64,000 nucleotides of DNA from an uncultured Clostridia bacterium (GCA_947646415.1 CANSGN010000008.1:23415-87414); one strand, 5' to 3'. Positions 28,501-41,000 are shown, numbered from the stretch's first letter. Numbers and translations are program-made. The notes: a model not told the origin generated them from the letters alone.

Positions 28501-31500
28501 CTTGTCGGATACATCCAATAAAGGTATGTTGCAAGAAATTCTACACGGTGTTATTTACAGAGCTCTTGACGACGTGGATATCAAATTTAGCCTAGATATC
28601 CATTTGGATAAAGGCACTTATGATATCAGTAATATTTTGGGTATTCAAACAGGATTGCCTAGTATTCCTATTTACTCAAGCGAAGGCTTTGATTTGAAGT
28701 TTGATATTATGATTCAACTTCAAAGTGCTATCGTACCTAAGATGGATATTTTGGGTAACGTAATCGATGGCGAATACGAGCAAATCATTAGCCGTGCTAT
28801 GATTACACTTCAAAATAAGGCACAAAATCCTCTTACTCCAAAGGGTAACGGTGTTGTTAAAATAATGTATTTTGATGACAGATACGAAGGCAACAAAAAC
28901 TTAGGATTAAAACCATACAATGCTACACAAACAGGTATTGACGGCAGTGGTAATCCTGTTTACAATGTAAGCAAAACTCATGGTACATTGTTGTTGAATT
29001 TGTCTACATTTAATATTTTGAACTTTGTATTGCCTGATGTTGCACTTGATATGGATTTAACACAAATCGTATCGCAAGTTATCGGTAACATAAGTTTGAG
29101 TGACGTATCGTTTAATAACTACAGTGAGGCAGATGCTGCAAGTGCGGTACAAAATCTATTTGCTGCAGTGGCAGACGGAGATAATCAAGAAGAAGGTACA
29201 ACCTTTGTAAAAGTTGCATTGACTACAAAACTAATCGAAGAAGTTTTGAGAATGGTTGGTGTAAACCTAGAGTTTGGTTTGCCTAATATTGATGGTGGTA
29301 TTATTGTAGATGCCGATAATGGTATATCTATTAATATCGCAAGCAAAGACGGCGAGAAGAATGTAAGTGCCGGAATAGGTATGAGCAAATTGCATTTAGG
29401 AAAGCAATTAACAGATGATGAAATTGCTCCTCCTGCGGATTTCGATATTGAAAAATTCGGTATTGCAACAGCACTTGACCTAAGTACATTGCTAAATACA
29501 ATGATTTACAGAGCGCTTGACGACGTAGATTTGTCATTTGACTTGGCGTTTGAGATTACAAAAGGCAAGTATGATGTTTCTAAAATATTGAGTTTATTCG
29601 GTCTTAGCCTTGGCGATGAGCCTATTAATATCGAAGTAAGCCAAGACTTTATACTTGACTTAACACTTAACATTAAAATAAGATGGAATGACTTTATTGA
29701 TGCAGAGTCAAAAGTTAACAATGCAAGCGGTATAACTCAAGCAAGAATAAGCTTGTATAACAAAACACCTAATATATTGTTCTCGCACGCATCTGAAACA
29801 GTGCCTGTATTGGACGTATACTATTATGACGACAGAGGTCCTAATAACAACACATTGCCTCCATTGGATGCTGCTAACGGCGGACAGTTTGCTTATGGTG
29901 TAAACGGTAAGGAAACTCATGGTAGCTTGTTTGTAAATGCCGACAAGTTCGAGTTTGCAAAATTGAAAGTGCCTAACATGGTTGTGGATATCGATTTGAC
30001 AAGTTTGATTAAAGGTGTTATCGACAACTTAAGCACAAGCTTGGGTACAGGTACTCAATCTGCAAGCATTGATTCGGATATTTCAAGATATATGAGCAGC
30101 CTAATGGCTCAAGAATTTGGCACAGTAGCAGATGCTGCATTGCCTACCGAAGAGACAGGTAACTATTTACAAGTTCATATCACAATGCAATTAATTACTG
30201 AATTATTGCAAAAATTAGGCGTTGTGTTTGAAGTGCCTGACTTCTTGGACAGCTTAAACGGTAACTTTACAATAAGCCAAATTAATGGTATCAAGTTATA
30301 TGCTAATATTAATAGGCCTAATGAGGAGGGCGGTGTAAATTCTATAACTTTGAATTTAGGCATCAAGCACATTAAACTTGGTCAAACTATTGAATATATT
30401 TCTCCTCCTGCAAGCTTTAACGATTACAGAGAGTATTATGGTACAAAAGTTATTAGCGATATTAATTCTGTAATTTACAGATTATTGGATGATACCAATA
30501 TTCAAATTAAATTGCAAGCGGATGTACCTCAAGGTAGATACAATCTTGCACCTATCTTGAAGATGGCCGGCGTTAAGATTGACGAATTGTTTGTAGAGTT
30601 TACACAAGCATTCAATCTTGATTTGACATTGAATATTCAGTTGCAAATGGACAATGTGCCTAAATATGACGATAACGGAAACATTGTAGAAGGTGCCTAC
30701 GAGACTATTTTGTCAAGAGCTTGTATAGAAATTATAAGCGGCTCGGAAAACTTCTTGTTCGAGCAAGGTACTGTTGCAAAACTATTGTATTTCGATTGGA
30801 GATTGGAGGCAAATAGAAACAGTTCCGCTTTGGGATTGAAGAGACCTTCTTACGACGAGACTACAGGCATAACAAACAAGACATTTGGTACATTGTTTGC
30901 AGATTTCAGCGGATTGAATATTGCAAATATCACAATACCACCTGTAACAATGGATATCGATTTAACTCAAATCATTCAATCTATAAGCTCTAGCATTGGT
31001 GGAAACATTAATTTGGGTGGCGGTGGAACTGCTGCATATAGCTTGGCTAACAATGGTATCGGTATGGTAAACGATGCTTTAAACGGACCTGCTGCAGCTC
31101 CTGCACTTGGCAACTATATTAAAGTTGTAATAACTACCAATTTGATTAACGCAATATTGGAAATGCTAGATGTAAACTTGGGCGAGATTACATTGCCTAA
31201 CTTTACAGTAGATGCGGCAGCAGATGCTGACAAAGGTATTGCAGTGGTAATCAACTTGTTCACAAAAGATTCGGATGATGACACTGATAGAACAATAAGT
31301 GCAACATTGGCATTGCCTATGTTACATTTGGGTGTTAAAAACGAAATCGAAATACCTAAAGACTTTACAAACAGTTACTATGCAACAGACTTTAGTAACA
31401 TTGTAAAAACATTGTTGAAATACGGCGAAATTAATGCAAAATTGAACATTAGCGCTAACTCTTCAACAATTAATGTACAAAGACTTTTGAACAACATTTT

Positions 31501-34500
31501 GGCATCTAGCGGTATGAATCTTGCTTTGCCTATCAATGTTGATTTGAATGATTTTTCAAATGAATTGGAATTAAGCTTAAAATGGAATTTCGACTATGAC
31601 GACGCAAGAAACACTAATATTGCTTTAGAGTTGAAATGCGACGACCAAATGGCAATGTCATTGTACATGACAAGAGGAAATGTTTATGTCGACATGTCAG
31701 GTTTAGGTCTTCCTAAATTCTCGTTGATTAATTCCGGCTTGGCAGCAAAAATTACTTATCTTGTAGGTAATGCATTGGACGGATTGCTAGGTGACTTAGT
31801 AAATAGCGGTACTTCAAACCTACAAAATGCTGTTGCTACAGCAAACAATATGTCTGTAGAGCAAATGAACAGCGAGCTATTTAGAATGGCGCGTGACGGC
31901 GAAATCGAAGGGGAAGAAGACAAACCATTTGAAATATTAGACTACGTTACACTATTGCTAAAAGGTTTGAGCATGAGTGACGGCGTGTTTAATATTGATA
32001 TCTCTGCCGAGATGATGAGAACTATTTTGAAAGAGCTTGATATCAACATTGCAGAAGATATTACAGTAAAAGCAAGCTTGGATTTGAAACATGGTATAAT
32101 CGAACTTTACTTGACCTTTGCCGAAATTTCAGTAGCTGCAAAATTGGAAGTAAGAAATATCGGCGGAGTTGAAGATTTAACAATCAATGTAACCGATTCG
32201 GCTTATGTTGAACTTAATATGTCATCGAGTGCTATCTTTGTTAACTCTTTGTTGGATAATTTGGACCCAGGCATTTGGATTGATTTGATTAGTAAAAACC
32301 ACTCGTTTAACGATTTCTTTAGATATACTAAGATAACAATGGAAAAAGTGCCTATCGAGGGTATGTCATTGCCATATACAACAGGTGGTTGGGCAAATGG
32401 CGGAAGTATTTTGCTTAAATTGTTACGTATGGATGGCGGTGGTTCGAACACTGCAATAAGCGGTGGCGTCCCTGCATTGTATATCATTTTGGATATTAAC
32501 AGCAATAAATTGTGGATAAGAGCTACAAGAGATTTGCTACCAATCGATATTGATTTCTTGGGTATTAGTGTTCATGCCGATACTATGGTAAACATCGCAA
32601 TCGACTTTAATATCAAAAAGATGCTTAGCGATTTGGTAGGTCCAATCATTAACGAAATTAATAAAGTAGATACAGTAGGTTTTGAAGATGCGTTGAACGG
32701 CTTATCTATTGATAGCTTGTTAAAAGGTATCAACGTTAAAATTTACGGTGTAAGAAACATTAAGATTAATGTGGAATTAAATCATAACGTAATAAACGAC
32801 TTTATACCTAAATTGGTTAACGGCTTTAACGGTATGTTCATTCAGTTGGACCCTTCACAAGGCAACTCATATACTGTAAGCGGTATAAATTATAACAATA
32901 AACAAAATACAGACTTCCTAAATAACTTCTGGGATAACTTGATATATCCTGTTGTTGTAGTTGCTGTTAAGGATGCCGGTATGGGTGGATTGATGACAGT
33001 AGTTGATACTGCTATCAACACTAGCGGTGCAAAAGACAATGTGCTTAACTTAGTATCAAGGTTGTTACCAATGCCGGAGTTTACCGAGCTTAATGCAAAC
33101 GTTTATATCGTAAATGGTAAACTTGATAACATTCAACTTGTCGGATATGATATGACAACAAGTGGTAATACACGTAATAGATTGGAGTTAAGGATATTCA
33201 ACGATATGTCCTCACAAGCATTCTTCGGAAATATGGATGCGTTAGATTTGAACAACGTAGTACGTCAAGCACCTTACATTCACTTTGATGTGGCTGTTGA
33301 CAGTGAAAACAACTTTATTAATAAGTTTACTGACTATGCTTATGTTCCTAACAAAACCACAATGTACTATGATACTGCAATGGAAAACAAGCCATTTGTA
33401 GTTCAAAAGACTGAAGTAACTTGGGCTGTAACTTATTATGACGAAAACGGCTTTGATATGAACGAAAATGTACTTAACAATGCGTTTACAAAGACCGATA
33501 TGAGTGCATTTAAGGCAAATGGTAGATATAAACCTGGTTATTATATTGCAACGGAAACTGCAAGTACAGTAAAAGGTACGTTTACAAACCAAGTAAGGAT
33601 TGTTATAGAGGATAATACAGCGTTTATTAGAGAAAATGACACTTATGTGGAGCATATCGAAATTCGTTCGGGTCAAACACTTCCTACATCGATAACACTT
33701 ACTAACGATAGGTTGGAAAAATCTATTTATATAAGAAATGTAGAAGGTGCAATGAACAAGTTTGAGTTTAAAGACGAGAACGGTAATAACTCTGCACCGC
33801 AAACAAGCATTGACGGTGTTACACATGAAAATGCAAAAGTTAAGATTAATTTGTCTTCAGGCAGTCCTGTTTACAAAACAACACAAGTTAAATGGCACGA
33901 TGCAAAACTTGCATTGGTTGAAACAGCCCCTATCGAAATAAGCATTTTTGATTACAAAGACTTCTTTAACAATTATTACAAAGCTGAAAAAATGTTTGTA
34001 ATAACCTCTGACAGAAGAAGGATTTATCAAGATGTTCAAAGCATAAATATTTCTCAAGGTTACGATGCTTTGTTTAACTTGGATAGTAACGGAAATATCG
34101 CCTCACTTGCAAATGAGAGCAAATGGATGAGTGAAACAGGATTTAAGACACAGCTTACAATAGTGCTTAAAAATGCTCATGCACAGCAAATGCCACTTAC
34201 AAGAGAGGTTATAGTAAAACCTAGAATTGTAGATTTTGTAAGATTTGACAGTAAAGACACTATTGTAATGGATACTGTACAAACTCAATCTGATTTGCCA
34301 AAGAGTGTAAGAGTATACTTTAAAAACGGCGATATGGAAACTTATTCGATACCTTATGACAGATGGGATTTCTCAAATGTTGTTAATACCGAGGCTACCG
34401 GTGCAGCTGCAAAGACAATGACATTCGGTAAAAAAGGTGTATATGACAATGTTGCATTTAGGTTTGACCAAGATTACGGCTATCCTGATGGCTTTGAGAT

Positions 34501-35002
34501 GAACAAGGTAGAAGGCGTAACTATAGCAATCAACGAGGCTGTAATCCAATATGCAAAAGTTGGTCCTGATAACGGGGAGAGATATTGCGAAATTTCGTAC
34601 GAAGACTTTGCAAATAAGAAATTCGACGATTTGGATTTGCGATTGATATCTTCGGACGGAAGAGTGACAGACTATGTTGACAGAATGACATACACTATCG
34701 CTTACAAACATGTCGAAAACGGTGATTATAGGGAAAACAATGCTGAAACTAGAAGATATATTCAAAGCTTGCCATTGGAAGAAGCCATGAAATATCAACC
34801 TATTACGGCAGTGGCTAATAACTACGAAATTATCGATAGAGGTATTACACTTGGGGATAAAGGTGGTAGAGCAAGAGTAACAGTAAGGTTGTTGTACATG
34901 CAAAAGGATGCAAATGACGAACACCCTATACTAGATAATAGTAGAGTAGTAGAGACATACTTGTATTTCCAAGTTGCGGCACCTATTGTTAAGGTAGACT
35001 GA
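25550..35002 (+). CDS. Giant repeat lipoprotein, 3,150 aa
   Basis: A giant surface lipoprotein: signal peptide with lipobox LVAC (lipid-bearing Cys26), then a beta-strand-rich N-terminal region resembling small lipoprotein beta-sheets (FELFLHNGRFYMRVG). From about 27230 to 31800 run four full repeats and one partial of ~320 residues, starting near 27236, 28195, 29200, 30160 and 31110. Each contains L-x-V-x-L-T-x-x-L-I, then IYRALDDVDI-like, a DDRYE-like and an HGTL-like motif, then a DLTQII-like segment. A degenerate copy follows from ~31990. The C-terminal ~500 residues look Ig-like (DLPKSVRVYFKNGDMETYSI fits a Big_4-type domain). It starts after GGAGGAAAT. The next giant gene is 15 bases downstream. 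The function is unknown; a scaffold, adhesin or lipid-binding rod are all possible. Confidence 0.8.
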   Translation: MRKKRFLSCLLVVLLLAVFSVTLVACKERTSQIVTPEAPVAGESAPSVGDLLLIMLKGMGKMDEDFVSMDFESEIKTNVGSVENPIWDYRKFYLKGNFRPDSGDDEGEVELGLGVIATDANGNERADQSQNFELFLHNGRFYMRVGTTALYLEDIDFNWIIEQLRKIDGLQNLVDTILGSIPGLGLKGSVDELIGIVAMLIFQIDNQMTTYNTTTGTGHIALKFNPDQLIATIVTALGGTSIDGVLAGYGMGLMIPDGNGGMKPYSIDDFLATLAFPNIDVYVEADIENKKVVMDTDVNGNKGLQLHVYDWQTEYFHMSTGVIYSTTDAIKIIPDNIATYQPFGLLKFQFNTTITVDVNNVDVGKLINFFAGKQFLPENSLRLSANAGLTIKLDADIRLKEEPNSANPNQMDDKSIFLLELYGDNKDVPMVGIYLKDKKIYVNLDDAIKTESGNIDIRPGNIVVEGAEVSKWLTSAIGQLTGLVEGLMDDLFAKEEEDGAQTFAAVNDIQFKDGYSLSDIVLPVGHDDNGKTYISKTFGTILDIVRYTIGFEDYIDWDAKTGKIELKITNEFFHKLCNQFGINVNELATMKDFGLITLGIDLAKGSCYLDLDLNKAVFDESLSGDDQSVLHARVELDNFRYGFGHRDELLKKIDAATDGRAYIGNLKDFIYNAVDDLDIEFEAKLQIDKGIYNAANILGINTGLPSVNIEVGDAFIMDLKLNIQIQMDEVTYKEDNKDVTKKIITRAYIGITNVTRNPIFPKDGMTVRLYYLDDRYEQNNVMSAMSATKEDNSVHGTLYADMSEFEMIKIGIPSFAIGLDLTDLIFSMIDNLAIDFKIPEFLNANENQDAQAFGLDDGNTRTVTADDDSIIYDLYTKDATKVDRLLKVELTSALVNELFKMFDLDIDFELPEIRIDAEINKIDGIKLSIKAFDGAGEDKKTLSLDLGINKFKMGSPNLVIDITPLTDGIKENPDKYGVFINISDLSDTSNKGMLQEILHGVIYRALDDVDIKFSLDIHLDKGTYDISNILGIQTGLPSIPIYSSEGFDLKFDIMIQLQSAIVPKMDILGNVIDGEYEQIISRAMITLQNKAQNPLTPKGNGVVKIMYFDDRYEGNKNLGLKPYNATQTGIDGSGNPVYNVSKTHGTLLLNLSTFNILNFVLPDVALDMDLTQIVSQVIGNISLSDVSFNNYSEADAASAVQNLFAAVADGDNQEEGTTFVKVALTTKLIEEVLRMVGVNLEFGLPNIDGGIIVDADNGISINIASKDGEKNVSAGIGMSKLHLGKQLTDDEIAPPADFDIEKFGIATALDLSTLLNTMIYRALDDVDLSFDLAFEITKGKYDVSKILSLFGLSLGDEPINIEVSQDFILDLTLNIKIRWNDFIDAESKVNNASGITQARISLYNKTPNILFSHASETVPVLDVYYYDDRGPNNNTLPPLDAANGGQFAYGVNGKETHGSLFVNADKFEFAKLKVPNMVVDIDLTSLIKGVIDNLSTSLGTGTQSASIDSDISRYMSSLMAQEFGTVADAALPTEETGNYLQVHITMQLITELLQKLGVVFEVPDFLDSLNGNFTISQINGIKLYANINRPNEEGGVNSITLNLGIKHIKLGQTIEYISPPASFNDYREYYGTKVISDINSVIYRLLDDTNIQIKLQADVPQGRYNLAPILKMAGVKIDELFVEFTQAFNLDLTLNIQLQMDNVPKYDDNGNIVEGAYETILSRACIEIISGSENFLFEQGTVAKLLYFDWRLEANRNSSALGLKRPSYDETTGITNKTFGTLFADFSGLNIANITIPPVTMDIDLTQIIQSISSSIGGNINLGGGGTAAYSLANNGIGMVNDALNGPAAAPALGNYIKVVITTNLINAILEMLDVNLGEITLPNFTVDAAADADKGIAVVINLFTKDSDDDTDRTISATLALPMLHLGVKNEIEIPKDFTNSYYATDFSNIVKTLLKYGEINAKLNISANSSTINVQRLLNNILASSGMNLALPINVDLNDFSNELELSLKWNFDYDDARNTNIALELKCDDQMAMSLYMTRGNVYVDMSGLGLPKFSLINSGLAAKITYLVGNALDGLLGDLVNSGTSNLQNAVATANNMSVEQMNSELFRMARDGEIEGEEDKPFEILDYVTLLLKGLSMSDGVFNIDISAEMMRTILKELDINIAEDITVKASLDLKHGIIELYLTFAEISVAAKLEVRNIGGVEDLTINVTDSAYVELNMSSSAIFVNSLLDNLDPGIWIDLISKNHSFNDFFRYTKITMEKVPIEGMSLPYTTGGWANGGSILLKLLRMDGGGSNTAISGGVPALYIILDINSNKLWIRATRDLLPIDIDFLGISVHADTMVNIAIDFNIKKMLSDLVGPIINEINKVDTVGFEDALNGLSIDSLLKGINVKIYGVRNIKINVELNHNVINDFIPKLVNGFNGMFIQLDPSQGNSYTVSGINYNNKQNTDFLNNFWDNLIYPVVVVAVKDAGMGGLMTVVDTAINTSGAKDNVLNLVSRLLPMPEFTELNANVYIVNGKLDNIQLVGYDMTTSGNTRNRLELRIFNDMSSQAFFGNMDALDLNNVVRQAPYIHFDVAVDSENNFINKFTDYAYVPNKTTMYYDTAMENKPFVVQKTEVTWAVTYYDENGFDMNENVLNNAFTKTDMSAFKANGRYKPGYYIATETASTVKGTFTNQVRIVIEDNTAFIRENDTYVEHIEIRSGQTLPTSITLTNDRLEKSIYIRNVEGAMNKFEFKDENGNNSAPQTSIDGVTHENAKVKINLSSGSPVYKTTQVKWHDAKLALVETAPIEISIFDYKDFFNNYYKAEKMFVITSDRRRIYQDVQSINISQGYDALFNLDSNGNIASLANESKWMSETGFKTQLTIVLKNAHAQQMPLTREVIVKPRIVDFVRFDSKDTIVMDTVQTQSDLPKSVRVYFKNGDMETYSIPYDRWDFSNVVNTEATGAAAKTMTFGKKGVYDNVAFRFDQDYGYPDGFEMNKVEGVTIAINEAVIQYAKVGPDNGERYCEISYEDFANKKFDDLDLRLISSDGRVTDYVDRMTYTIAYKHVENGDYRENNAETRRYIQSLPLEEAMKYQPITAVANNYEIIDRGITLGDKGGRARVTVRLLYMQKDANDEHPILDNSRVVETYLYFQVAAPIVKVD
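27236..31810 (+). repeat. Array of ~960-1,005-bp coding repeats in the giant lipoprotein
   Basis: Equivalent motifs recur at regular distances. The YRALDDVD-type motif lies near 27550, 28549, 29502, 30468 and (degenerate) 31410. The HGTL-type motif lies near 27929, 28977, 29914 and 30883. The DDRYE-type motif occurs in the first four units only, with variants DDRGP and DWRLE. Protein-level similarity is clear but DNA identity is moderate, so the repeats are old rather than a recent expansion. Confidence 0.75.
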
Positions 35003-35016
35003 TTTTAGGAGGAATT

Positions 35017-38000
35017 ATGAGAGAATCAGTGAAAAATAAAAGAAAATTAATAGTGACAGCTGTTGCGGTAATTATTGCAATGCTACTGTCTGTTACCACA
35101 GGGCTATTGATATATAGCCCTAAGGGTAACTCCACCCCTGAAGGTACAACAGACGGTTTGATGGGTAATGTTGCCGATAGTGTTAACTTAGATAACAGCA
35201 CAACAGGAAAAACTAATCCTGACGGGACTTCGGGAGACCGTATCACTACACAAGCTGAATTAAAAAGTGCTATACAAAACAACAGAAGTTGCTATTTGGC
35301 AAATGACGTTGAGTTGGATTGGGGAAGCGGTAAACCTAACGGCAATAGCTATACCGGTACTTTTAATGGTAACGGAAAGGTTGTCAGATTAAGAACTAGT
35401 TCCGACGGATGGCCTATGTTATATGAGTGGAAAGGTTCGGGAGATAACTATTACGGTGCGGGATTTGTTGGTGTATTAGCTCCCGGCGGTGTTATTAAAA
35501 ATGTAACATTCGAATATAAAAGTTTGACTTGGAAGTTTGCTTCACCGACTGCATGGCATAATGGTAAGAAAAATACTATCGCAACATTCGGTCTTGTTTG
35601 CGGAGAGAATAGAGGTACTATCCAAAATGTAAGATTGGATATAGATTCTGCCAAAGTAGAAATGCACGCCGATACTTATGCCGATGAAGAATATGCCAAT
35701 AAATTATTATTGGGTGGTATTTGCGGGGCTCAAAGCGGAACACTAAACAATGCTTATGTTAACATAACAGGAAATACCGAGTTGAAAGTAAATACAAAAA
35801 ACTGGAGACGTGTTGGTGGTGGATTTAGAGCTTTACAAATGGGTATTACCGGCGGTGTATATGGTGCTTATACAAGTGCTACTGCTGCTTTAAATACTTC
35901 CAACCTTATGATGAAAGGCGGCTCTGGCGTAATTTTAACAGCAGATAGTGAGCCAAGCGGTACAGGTAGTGATCAAACCGGTGTATTGAACTTTTGCGGA
36001 GCAGTTGCCGGATATAATATACAAGGTGTAAAAGGCGTTGTATGGGATTATCAAGGTAGCTTCTGGGTAAGGACTAAGTGGGCAAATGGTGCACAATATG
36101 CACCTGATGATTTTGAAAGTTCTAAAGTTGCCGCTATGACGGGTATACCTAACGGATACTATTCTCCTACAGCAACAATCGTTTGTGCTAACGGCTCGGA
36201 ATGGCTTTCAAACAGCAATGAAAGAGCTAACTATCTACTTAGCGGTTATGGTAAAAACGATATGCCTACTAATAGCTCTGTGAATTGGGGTATGGATACT
36301 AGTGATGCAAAAAGAGGTAAAATAGACAGGTCTTTTGGTAAAGCTAAAATCGATATGGCTCAATATGACGCAAAATTTGGTAGTATCGAGATGAAATTTA
36401 CAAATGACCCCGGTTATTTGAATATCAAAAGAACTATGACGGGTTATGGTACTTATGACTGTTTCTTCCGTGTAGGTACTTGTGCAACCGATGCTATAAG
36501 CAGTAATCCTGCAGTTTATTACGGTTCGGATAATAATAAAGCTTTTGATGTGAATTTCAATATGGCCACCGACAATATGGCTGCGGATGTTCAACGATTT
36601 GAGATTGTTACAGGTAAACGCTTAAGCGGGTCGACGTACGGCATTCAACTTTTGGGTAATCAGTCATATACGGGCAATGATTATTTGACTTTGTTTAAAA
36701 ACAATGCAATCAGTGCTGCCGCAAGAGAAAAGATTAACGAAGTTAAAGTAGATACAAACGTAGTTTTTGATACAAGTTTAATCAAAATACTTGAAAATGA
36801 CAAGGTTATAAGCGGTTGGAACTTGATTTATCCAAAAAGAGCTGCTAAAATAACCATTCAAAGTACTGTGGACCCTAATTACGCTTATGTGGACCACAAA
36901 AACAGATTTTGTTTTGTTCCTGCAGCTGAAATGCCTGCTTTGCAAATGTTACCGGCAAGAAACACGGTTACAGTTCCTAGCGGATGGGGTAAAACTCAAA
37001 CAATAAACGTATTGCTACGTGATGACCAAAACAATACTAGCAACAGGATTCAAAATAATGCCGTAGATAGGGTAGAATACAGAGTAGTAGGAACTACTGC
37101 ATTTAAGAGCCAAGCCGTAACTCACACTGCAGCAAATGGTTTCAACTTTACAATTAGTGATTCCACTCCGTTGGCGGGTGCTCAATACGAGATTATCGGT
37201 TATAAAAACGATAACCCTGTAGTATTCAGTCAGTTTGACGATGCAGGTGCAGTTGTGCCATTAAATTTGGGTAAAAATGTTTTTGTAGACAATATTGCAC
37301 CTACTTTGGATGATAGTCAATTTGATTATCTACACGAAACAAATGTATGGTTTAATGCTGACAAAACAGTTGAGTTTGAAGTTGCAGATGCAAACTCCGG
37401 TGTTAAGACGGTAGATGTATTTAAAACAGCATTGGATAATCAAGGTAATCCTATAATCGGAAGTTATGCGGAACGTATATACAGTACTTTACAAAATAAT
37501 AAGGTTACTTTTACGGCAGATGGTTATAACAAATATCATATAAAGATTTATGACCAAGCTGATAATACAAAAGATTACGAGTTTAATGCTCATATCGATA
37601 AGACAAATCCGGATATTACGGCAGATATAGAGTACTATATCAAAAAGATAACCGGTGGCACGGATCCATACGACCCTTCTAAAGGCTCTACGAAATCGGT
37701 ATTTGCAACTATACGTACAAACTTTGGCCCTGCAGGCGGTAAAGTTTATTTCGAAGCTGCAAATCAACCTGATAACGAGTTAAACACTAAAGGTACAGTA
37801 GTACAAAGCGTTAACAATGTGTTTGATGCGGAAATTAAGACTACTATGGACGGCGGTACTGCGTATAACTTTACTTTGATAAGTAACGCTGTTGCTACCA
37901 AAGGCGATGAGAGCAGTAGCTTAAAAAAGACTATTAATGGAACTGTTGTAATCATTGTTAAGCAAGAGACTATCGAAGTTTTGATAGCAGATATCAACAT

Positions 38001-41000
38001 TACTTCCGATAACGGAGCTTTGACAGAGATTTATAGTAAGAGTAACGGTTTTGATACTTCTAGAATTTCCGTAAGATTTTCGGATGAGACAAGAAAACAA
38101 ACGGCAAAAGAAAAACTAGAGGGCATCGACGCAATTTATGATATCGAACAATTTAATACATATATCGAAGTTGTATCGGCAGGTTTCTATTCTGACAAAT
38201 CGGGTAATAATCCTGTAACCGATGCAAACGAGGGCAGAGATGCTAAGTATTACTTGCTTGTTCATATAAGGGTAAAATCTATTTACGATTTTGCTATAAC
38301 AAACCAACAATCACAAAATAACTTGTATGTGTTTGAGGCAAATGCAGTTGATGATGAAGGTAATGCTATTGAATACCAAATCAACAATACTTTGCAAACA
38401 GTTGATACTGTAGGTATTCAAAAGAAAGTCATTAATGATATGACTGTAGATTATATCGAAAAGACTTATTGGGAGCCAAACCCTGATTTCAGTGTTACTT
38501 TGGGTGCTAACGAGTTGGTTTCGGGCGATACTATTGACGATGTTAAGATTACTTATCATACTAATGCAACAAAAGAGTCAAATGCAGGAAGATACGATGT
38601 AACTGCAACTATCGACGAAGATTGCATAAACTACAAATTGGCAAGCAATGCAAATACAAGGGGCGATTTTAGAATCAAGAGAGCTGTAATTTCCAACATT
38701 TATATCGACGGAGAGTTGAATTCTATCAGCTGTTTTGAAACCCCTAATGTAAAAGCTTATTTCTATGACGCTACAGGTATTAAAACCGAGGCTCACAGAA
38801 TTTACTTGGACATTATTTATAAAAACCAAGACAAGGAAGAATTTGAATTTATCCCGGGTAAGAGAGCTCCTATCGGTAAATACTTCTATGTTATCTTGAT
38901 TGACGATGCAAACTTGATTAACTATGTTAACCTTAGCGACCCTAATATGCTTATCGGTCACTTTAGCGTTGTAGGAGATAACGTTGAAGAGGGAAGAAAC
39001 TTCTTTATCAGAGACTTGGACCCTACAACTAGCGTTATTGAAGTTGAATTTGTCAACGGCTTTATCGATTTTAGGTCTTTGATTGATTTTGAAACTAACG
39101 CTTTAAGAGATAAAATGATGATTTTGTACGGCGCTAACGAAGTTGAAAACACTATCATCAATGGAATTGGTTACTACATTGTTACTTTGAAAATCAAACG
39201 TGGCGACGATAGATATGCTCCTTTCACTAAAGAGTATGAGATAAAGGTTGTTCCTGCAACTATTATTGCTACTGATGACGATATAAAAGCTCCTAACACG
39301 CCTGTTGAAGAAGGTCAATTATCTATTGACGGCGTATACTTCGATAATAAAGTTGTTAACTTAACTACCGACAGTATAAGTAAATCTTTGCGTGACAAGC
39401 TTGAAGCTTTGCTTACCGAGGAGGAAATTGCTAACGGCGGTGTTACAAAATATTATGATTTCGATTTTACTTATAAGCTAAATAACAGAACTGTAAGTGC
39501 AAGCAATGTTATCAATGTTGGTTACTACAATGTTTCACTTGCGATTTCCGGCGATAAAATTAATACGATTTATTTGTCGACAGGCTTTAATATCGTAACA
39601 CGTGATTTGGATGTTATATTTGATACTGACAAATATGCAAGTGACGAGAACATTAAGGTTACTACAAATTCAAATGGTGTTATTACTGTTTCAAAAGTAT
39701 TTAATGGTTTGAATAACAAAATCAATTTGTCTTTGGAAAAGGAATTTGAGGCTACACTTAGACGTTTGCTTGGTGTTAATGCAAGCACTCCTGAAAGTGA
39801 ATTACCTTATCAATTCTCTGACAACGACAAAGCTGAGGCAGGTAATTATACTATCGCTTTGAACTTGACAGGTCTTGCTATCGGCGGTAGTCCTAATGTA
39901 AGATTGAGAAATGCTACTATTATTATTTCTATTTCTCAAAGAACTGTTGATTTGGAAGTAAGCGATATTAACGAAGTGTTTAAGGGCGGTACTTACTTGC
40001 TACTAACCGAAAACGACATTCAAGCTTTGATTGACAACGGTATTGCAGACCCTTATATGGACCCTGATACCGGTATTGCTCAAAATATCAACTCTTTATA
40101 TTTCGGTATTGACGAGTACAAAGATTTGGGTGTTGAAGTTATAAGACAAAAACCATCTAACCCTGATGACATTGTGACAGGCGGCAAATTGGGATTGTAT
40201 TTCCCTAACTCGGGTACTTACAATATCCCTATTAGAATGAGAGTTCCTAACCCTAACTTCAAAATAGGTAATGGCTCTATCCAGGCTACTATTGCAAAAG
40301 CACCTGTAAATTCAATCACTCTTCAAGCAGAGTATACTTTAGATGGTAAGTTGCATAAAGAAGATGTTTCCGAGGACGGCAAGTTCACTATGGAATACAA
40401 CGGCTACAATGTTGAGTTTAAGATTGGCGAACAAGGTTTGGCAGATTTGAATACTCTTGGTGTTCAAGAAAACGAAATCGAGTTTACAAACAACATTCTT
40501 AGAGATGCAGGCTCTTACGAGGTAAGCGTTGCAGTTGATAATATGAATGTTTCAAGTGATGTTTATACTATTCAAGTGGAAATCACTAAAAAGAAAATCG
40601 GCGACAGAGTAGGTAAATTTGATAGCAGCGTTTGGATGATTGACGGCGCAGCTCCTGACGAAACTCAACTAGAAAACGGTATCGTTTACACTAAGATTGA
40701 CGGTGTTGAATCTGTTTACTCAATCAATCTTGTTGACCACGATTTGGTAATTGCAGAGGGCTATAACATTCGTTATCTTTATGACGGTAAGGAAATTAAG
40801 GGTGTTTCCAAAGCAGGTTCTTACAAAGTAACTGCGGAAATTACTAGAGCTGACGATTCAAACAACTGGGAGACTAAGATTGTTGAACTTTGGAGACTTG
40901 ATAAAAACGGCGATTACGTAACTGAGGATATAGTTATTTTAGATTATGACAAAGATAAAAAGGAAGATATCCCAAGGAAAGATGACGAGTTGCAAGTAAC

